DNA of 64,000 nucleotides from Caprimulgus europaeus (taxonomy: Eukaryota > Chordata > Aves > Caprimulgiformes > Caprimulgidae), in assembly GCA_907165065.1 (NCBI GenBank), contig OU015534.1, positions 10,361,686 to 10,425,685 on the forward strand, in the 5' to 3' direction. This document shows, piece after piece, positions 58,009 to 64,000 of this stretch; the first letter of the stretch is position 1, and each line of letters opens with the position of its first letter. The notes below the pieces were generated by a model that ran no database searches, was not told where the DNA came from, and saw only the letters and a list, made by a program, of their open reading frames with translations. A program made the translations under genes and the position numbers.

Positions 58009-58452
58009 TCTGTGGGGTCCTGCGGGAAGCAGGTTGTCAGCATCACAGCCTTTCCCCCCACCAGGGAAGATGTCTCTCTTGGGGGAATATTTTTTAATGC
58101 ACCAAAAAAAACCCCAAACAAACCCAAACCCACCCGAAAATCCTACGTCTTCATCCAGCGGCTCCGTGCAGCGATGCTGAGCCGGAGCTGCGTGCAGCAG
58201 GAGGTTTCTTGGCACATATGTCTATTTTAAAAGCCCGTGGCGTGATCTCTTGCCCTACTTTCCAGACTCTTGCCGGTACTTTCCTTGCGTGCAGCGGCCG
58301 AACTCTGCTGGTGGGAGCTCCCTGGGAAGTGGGAGCTGAGGGAGCTGCTGGGCTTTTACCGCTGTTGTGAGGCTGGGATGGGGAGACAGGGTGGTGGGGT
58401 TGGGATCGAGACAGTGGTTTGGTCACTAACGCACTGCCTTTCTCTCCCGCAG

Positions 58453-58836
58453 AGAGAGGCAGGTCCCCAGCACCATGCGGATGAGACCAAGCTGAGAAGA
58501 GGACAACATGTTTGTACCCAGCACCCTAATTAGCCTCATGTGCTCCCCTCCATTTGCCCCGGCGATGAAGGAGCTCACTGCCCACCCCTGAGCCAACGCT
58601 GCTGAGCCCCAGGCACCAGCGTGGCTCCACAGCAATTTTGGGGCTGGAGGGTCAGGAGCTGCTCTCCAACACAGAGATTTTCCAACGCTGAGATTTTCAT
58701 TCTGCGTGCGCAGGGAAGGGAGCATTTCCATCCCCACCGTGTTGCCCCAGCCCAGCCATACCTGCCCCGTGTGGGTACCCCAGGCCCCTGATGCCCGGCT
58801 GGATTTGGGCAGCGTGACCCACACCACACCATCACC
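58453..58836 (+). other. PIK3R3: Leader part of the SH3 exon, with several uORFs
   Basis: If the exon starts at 58453, its 384-nt leader holds at least three short upstream frames: 58475-58495 (6 codons plus stop), 58508-58591 (27 codons plus stop) and 58791-58817 (8 codons plus stop, ending 19 nt before the main ATG). The main start has a strong context (ACCATGG). Confidence 0.5.
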
Positions 58837-61800
58837 ATGGCCTCCTCGGATGGGCTGCAGTACCGGGCACTCTACGAGTACAAGAAGAACCGGGAGGAGG
58901 ACCTGGCACTGTGTCCCGGGGACATGCTGACGGTCAGCAGGGCCGGGCTGCTCAGCAGCCCCGACTACAAGGACGGGGACGAGTGCAACCCCCAGGGTTG
59001 GCTCCACGGCCTCAACGAGCGCACCAAGGAGCGTGGTGACTTCCCCGGCACCTATGTGGAGTACCTGGGTCCCACGCGTGTCGCCACTGCTGCCACCAAG
59101 GCCAGGCCACGTCCCTTGCCCCCGCCTCCTGCTGGGACCCCCACACCCTGGGGTGAGTGCTGGGGGAGCAGGAAGGTGGGAGCCCACGGGTGGGTGTCCC
59201 CTGCAAGGTGGTGTGGAGCCCAGGTGGATGCGTGCATTTGGGGTAGCTTGGTGGGGATCCACCGCGGGGATGGGGGTCCAGCCCCAGAAGGAGGAGCTGC
59301 CCCGGGAATTATCTGTCCTGGTGCACCCAGGCAGCCACAGGAGGGGCTGGGGGTGCCCAGGGCATTGCTCCCCCCTCAGGCAAACCTGCTGCAGGGATTG
59401 CTCCTCACCAGCATCCCAGGCTGGCTGTTCTGCCAGCATGGGGTGTCCAAGGGGTCCATGTCTGCGAGAGCACAGGAGAAGATATGGAAGTTCTTTGGCC
59501 CCACCAGGGAGGAGCAGAAAGCCCCATGGTGGTCCCCAGGGATCTCTTCTTCCAACCACTCTTCTGCCCACCACTGCGGCACCTGATCCTGGCTGCTCTC
59601 AGTGCCTGGGTGAGTGCTGGCCCCCAGCCAGCTCCTGGCCTCACTGTCACTTTGTACAAGCTAGGATGGGGGACAATCTTGGTGTGTGGTGGGGTTGGTC
59701 CCTGGGGGGCTCCTCCGTCCCCAGGGGCTGCAGCACAATGCTGGGGGGATATTTGGCAGGGCCCTTCCTGGCATGAGAGACTGGCTATTTCTCTGCTGGG
59801 ATCTGCTGAGTTCGTGCAGCTGATTTGTCCTCACCACTTATGGTGGCCAAGTGCACTGGGACTGGGAGGGATTTCACAGCAGTTGCGTAATGTACCCAAG
59901 ATAAAAAAAAAGTAAGAAACCCCAATTCCAGCCAGGCACAACCCAGCAGCCCCAGCCAAAGCTGTGGTGCTCTCCTCTGGGATGTGATGGAGGAGATATG
60001 GCTCTCCATGTGGGTATGGGGCTGGGAGAGCAGCACTGCCTTTAGCCGTGGCTACCCAAAACCTGCTGGGCTGCTGGCCCCATGCCTTGGACACCCTCCT
60101 TCCCCAGTTTGGGACCAAGGCACGGATGTGGTAACTGGAGAGGCTGTTTCTCTCCTGGGCTGTCTCAGCATTGGAGGTACCTTGGTCCTGGGTTTAGAGG
60201 GGCACCTGCTGGTGAAGAGTCCATCTCCCTCTGAAATATGGTTCAAGGGCCCCTTGCCACCACAATTTAAGACCACCTGGGCTGAGCACAGCAGGACTCA
60301 GCTGGCCTGGGGCATCTCCTTCCCCCAACACCATCCACCACCATGTGTGGGGTTGCCATGCAGGTCCTGCCACTCAGCCCCCCAAGGAGCTGAAGGACCC
60401 TCCTCTCCTCCCCTCACAGCAACATGGGTGCTTCTCCCCAACCCATGCTCTGAGCACACCAAGGCAGCCACAGTCCCAGCAGCACTGGTGAGGATCAATG
60501 AGCAGCTACGTGCTGCCTTTGCAGGAAGGAGGAGGCTGTTTTTTGAGAGTGCTTACCCTGCCAGATGAGGGGTTTGAGCCCCCTTCCCAGTTGAGCTCAC
60601 CAGTATGTGAGGAGCCCTCTGCCCTTGGCTGTTTGGCAGGCAGAGCCCTAGCAAACTCAATGCTGTAGTGTGGACAATCAGGTCAGAGAGGAGCAGACCC
60701 AAGGGTTCATGAGGGAGAAGCATGAAGCCACCTTCTTTTTTCTACCTGTCATCGCCATTGCCTCATGCCTGCCCCATGCAGGGGGTGGTACAGGCTCCTC
60801 TCTGAGGGGCTGGGAGATGTGCCCAGAGACCCCTGCCCACAGATGCCTGGGACATGGTGATGCCCAGCAGATCGAGGCACATTCCCAGCAGCAAGGGCAG
60901 CCTGGCTGCAGAGCTTGGCCCATGTGGGAGGTCCCAGCCCAGGAGCCCCAGCCCTGCATCCGCTTGGATGTGAGGGTAACAATTTAAAAATTTAAAAAAA
61001 TATAAAATTGAGATTTTTTTTTTAATAGGGAAGAAGCCACTAAAATCAAGTTTTGTGGGTTGCTTGGGGAGGGCACTGCCATCTGCAAGACACATTCTGG
61101 CTGTGGCCTTGTGTCCCGCCTGACGCTGGGGTGCTGCCTCCCTGTTGCTGTGCCGTGGGGTGTCCCTCTGTGGAGTGCCTTTTCCAGGGCAGTGCCAGGC
61201 TGTGCAGACACCTCGGCAGGGGACATTTGCAGCCCATGACCACATCTTTCTGCAGCAGTGGAGCAGTGTGTACCATTTATGTCAGTTTAAACCCAAACCT
61301 CCTGGCTAGCAAGATTTCCTTTAGGATGAAAATGTCCAAAGTCCTCTTGGAAGAGAAGGAACTTTTTTTCTTTCTTTTTTTGGAAAATTCTTCCCATACT
61401 GTTTCCATTCCCAGATGGTGGTTTTGAGGGACTTTTTTTTGGCTGGCCCAAATGCTTCTTTTTCTGCGACAGCAGCATATTGCCCTGTGTGCCCTCTGTG
61501 CCTACCCAGCCCTGGGGACCCTGAGCAGGCTGAAGCTGCGGGGGGACCTTGAGTAGGGGAGAGACACTGTATTTGCTAGCCATGCCCCAGAGCCAGGGCT
61601 GGCTCTGCAGGGAGGAATGGTCTTTTTTTTTATTACTATTTAAATAACATTCTAAAAATGATTCTGCAGCGGATCTGAATGCCAGGGGACTTCCCAGGAG
61701 CTCGGTGGCTGTTTTGCCCCTGCCTGCTTGTCCCGAGTAGCATCACCACCATGACGCATCACCTCAGCTTCTCCCAGGGTCGGAGCTGAGTGGTGTGTCA

Positions 61801-63908
61801 GGATGCTGGGGTCCAGCCTGGCACCCTGCGGGGACAGGATGGGCTAATGCTCCAACCTGAGCTTGGGGCCATTCCTGCTGTTTCCAGCAAGGAGAAACAG
61901 ATGGTTATTTTTTGCAGTCACCACCTTTTCACTGAGACATGGGCTTGGAGGCCAAAGCCCAGTTATCCCTAACTAAAAAACCATCCATGCAGTGGGGATA
62001 TTTTCCATGGGCTCCCAACCATGTGTTTTGCTTTATAGCCTGAAATCTTCCCTGTTCCCACCCAAGGAACCTGCCCATCTCTGTTGAGCAGTAGAGGGGA
62101 CCCCCTTGCCAGGCCTGGGGGTCACAGCTGTGCCCAGGGACCAGATCAACCACCCCTGAGCAAGAGGTTTTCATCCCTCTCTGTTCTCCAGGGAACACCA
62201 GGGCATCATCATGGCAAAGATCAGAGCCTGGATCCACCTGTTGTGGCCAGATTGTGTTTTTGCAAAAGACTGAAAGCAGCATGGCTCTGTGCAAAGTCCC
62301 TTTTTTTTTTTTCTTTTTTTCTCTTTTTTCTTTTTTTTTTTCTTTTTCATTCCTTAAAATTGTTATGGGTTTCTTGGCTTCACACCTAAGTTCCATGCCT
62401 TCTGTCAGGTAGCAAAAATCAAAGACAAAATGAACCTAACAAGGGAGTTGGCTGGGCTGGAACACACCTCACTGGGGGGAAAAGTCACACTCAGGCTATA
62501 TTTAATTAGCTATAATTTTTTTTTTAATATATTTCCAGCAGAACAGATCCACTTGCCACATAAAACAGGCAAAGAGCTCTCGGCACATCAGCCTTTCCAA
62601 GTGCCATATGTGTCCCAGTGGTTGCACAGGGTCTGATGTGCTGCAGCTGCTGGCAGCCCCTGCCTGCTGCCTTCCCAGGGGTGGAGGTTCAACACCACTA
62701 ATGAGAGATTGTCAGGGGGAATCTCAGCACTGCACTGCCAGGGTCTCCATCGTGCATAAGCTGCACAGGAAGGGTTTGTTGTCTGGGAAGTAAAGGAGGG
62801 ATGGATGGATGGGTACAGCATGCCCTGGGGTAAGGAGAGCTGCTCTCACACCTGTCAAGGGGTTTATTCCTCTCTGGCAGAGTCTGGGGTGAGGTGTCCT
62901 TGGTATAAAACCCAGGAGACAGCAGCACCTGGAGATTTGTGACGTGGGATTTGGCCCACATTTTGTTGAAGGGCTCCTCCAGGGCTGGGGAAGGTCTGTA
63001 CCAGCCAAGGGGGTGGCTGAGTCTTCCCTGGGTTTGTGCTCAACCTTGCTGTAGACACCAGAGACTCCAAGTGGGAGAGAGCTGCAGGGAGCCATGTCTA
63101 TGCTGGGTATGGATCTGACCCCACCAGCTCTTGCCTGGTGCCCCTAAGGGCTGTGGGTGATGAGAGGGGACAGTCTTCCGTGCCATGGGAGGAGAATTGG
63201 AGATGGGTTTTGGCCTGAAGGATCTCCTCACTTGGGGTGGGATGCTCCTCGTGGGCAGGACATGTGCCTGAGCAGGTCTTTGTACGTCAGCAAGTGGCTG
63301 AGCCCCTAACGATGACTCTTACTGCAAAAAGAGGATAAAATAAGGGAGCAGTTCTCCAAAATTGGATATGCGTGAGCTGAAGTGTTGGTTGTGGCTGTGC
63401 CAAAGCAGCAGCTTGATCCTGTCCTAGGGCAGCTTAGAAAAGAGGTTGGAATTCCTGCAGGGAGGAATTTCCAAGCCCTTTTTCCTTGTCTTTCCATCAC
63501 AGGGCTCCCTGGGCAGGCAGAGCTCACTGAGCACCCCACCCTGCCCGAGCAGGCACTGCCGACCGTGGCCCGGATCATCGAGGCGCTGGAAAAACAAGGT
63601 ATGGGCATCCACAGCACCCATCTGCAGGGTGTGGATGGGTGCACCCACTCTGCCCCTGTTCAGAGATGCCCCAAGTGCATTGCTAGAGCCAAACCTCTCC
63701 CCATGCACCCCAGTGCCCACACAGCGTGGGCAGCGTGAGGGAGCTTGGTGGTCTCAAATCTCTGCGTGCTTCCATTGCATTGGAGGATGTGGGGCTCAGG
63801 ACTGATTCCTCTCTCCTGGCTGCTCCCCAGGTCTCGACAGTGAGGGGCTCTACAGATCCAGCCCTGGAGCACTGGGGGATGCTGAGCTGCAGCAGGCTCT
63901 TCTGACGG
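58837..63908 (+). CDS. PIK3R3: PI3-kinase regulatory subunit with p85-type SH3-BH N-terminus, partial (3' end beyond window)
   Basis: Three coding exons are visible: 58837-59152, 63503-63598 and 63831-63908. All are joined in phase 1 and the last ends at a donor (ACGG|GTAAGT), so the gene continues past the window. The 163 residues seen comprise an SH3 domain (about 6-78) with ALYEY (11-15), the GW pair (54-55) and FPGTYVEYLG (69-78). A proline-rich linker follows (RPRPLPPPP, 90-98), then the start of the Rho-GAP-like BH domain (ARIIEALEKQGLDSEGLYR, 128-146). The SH3 is closer to p85-alpha in wording (KK.REEDL, TKERGDFPGTYVEYLG). These subunits hold and regulate p110 PI3-kinases at phosphotyrosine sites through SH2 domains not yet reached here. 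The symbol rests on position next to TSPAN1-POMGNT1-LURAP1. Mammalian PIK3R3 (p55-gamma) lacks SH3 and BH, so the alternative is PIK3R2 or a lineage-specific p85 gene at this site. Confidence 0.8.
59153..63502 (+). other. PIK3R3: First coding intron of the PI3K subunit gene
   Basis: 4.35 kb, phase 1. It contains an AT-rich patch with A/T-tract symmetry at 60.98-61.03 kb and a pyrimidine (mostly T) tract at 62301-62350. No further exon, and no sequence resembling a short-isoform first exon, could be supported by eye. Confidence 0.6.
62299..62350. repeat. T-rich pyrimidine tract
   Basis: About 50 bp of T runs broken by single C residues inside the PI3K subunit intron. A poly-T low-complexity tract; it is not next to a predicted acceptor. 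Confidence 0.9.
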
Positions 63909-64000
63909 GTAAGTCCCAGAGCCACGTCCCTCCCCGTATCCCCAGGAGGGAAGGGGGCTGTGAGGGTGATGTTGCTGGGTGAGCCAGGCACAGCAGGCAT

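Noticed and set aside
58426..59574. 382-residue open frame on the minus strand
   Set aside because: It is antisense to the SH3 exon and its flanks, with no family similarity; an artefact of GC-rich sequence.
58837..63908. Calling the right-hand gene PIK3R2 because of its SH3 and BH domains
   Set aside because: Domain content fits p85, but the conserved neighbours TSPAN1, POMGNT1 and LURAP1 mark the PIK3R3 locus. The SH2 exons needed to decide are outside the window.

Overview
This is a vertebrate nuclear window, most likely from a bird. The genes have multiple coding exons with canonical GT-AG introns and short, tight spacing. A CR1 LINE fragment (minus strand, about 50.57-51.07 kb) and a second CR1 3' tail at about 8.9 kb point to a sauropsid, and the small introns and GC-rich promoters fit an avian genome. 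There is no bacterial, viral or plasmid content and no CRISPR array. I saw no recognisable tRNA or rRNA gene.

Layout from left to right. (1) 0.25-10.8 kb, plus strand: a two-exon gene for a 217-residue protein with two membrane segments that I do not recognise; its 9.9 kb intron holds AT-rich islands that look like candidate regulatory elements. (2) 13-16.9 kb: intergenic, with a long uninterrupted AAAGG pentamer array at 14.3-14.55 kb. (3) 18.88-23.09 kb, minus strand: LURAP1, two coding exons. (4) 22.5-23.9 kb: a CpG-rich bidirectional promoter shared by LURAP1 and POMGNT1. (5) 24.43-36.73 kb, plus strand: POMGNT1, 21 coding exons, complete, 659 residues. (6) 36.7-45.2 kb: POMGNT1 3' UTR and intergenic sequence. 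(7) 45.9-50.1 kb, minus strand: TSPAN1, seven coding exons, complete, 237 residues, with a separate leader exon. (8) 50.6-57.8 kb: intergenic, with the CR1 fragment and a 21-G run. (9) 57.8 kb to the right edge, plus strand: the 5' part of a PI3-kinase regulatory subunit gene, with an SH3 exon and two exons that enter the Rho-GAP-like BH domain.

The order PI3K regulatory subunit - TSPAN1 - POMGNT1 - LURAP1, with alternating strands, is the order at human 1p34 (PIK3R3-TSPAN1-POMGNT1-LURAP1). The right-hand gene is therefore best read as PIK3R3. The surprise is that it encodes a p85-type N-terminus (SH3, proline-rich, BH), whereas mammalian PIK3R3 is known as the short p55-gamma form without these domains. 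On the left, the unrecognised membrane-protein gene sits where human has RAD54L.

The genes are unrelated in function: an NF-kB/actomyosin adaptor (LURAP1), a Golgi O-mannose glycosyltransferase (POMGNT1), an epithelial tetraspanin (TSPAN1) and a PI3-kinase adaptor. They share a conserved neighbourhood, not a pathway. All exon boundaries were read by eye from splice signals, reading phase and family knowledge; no alignment was run.
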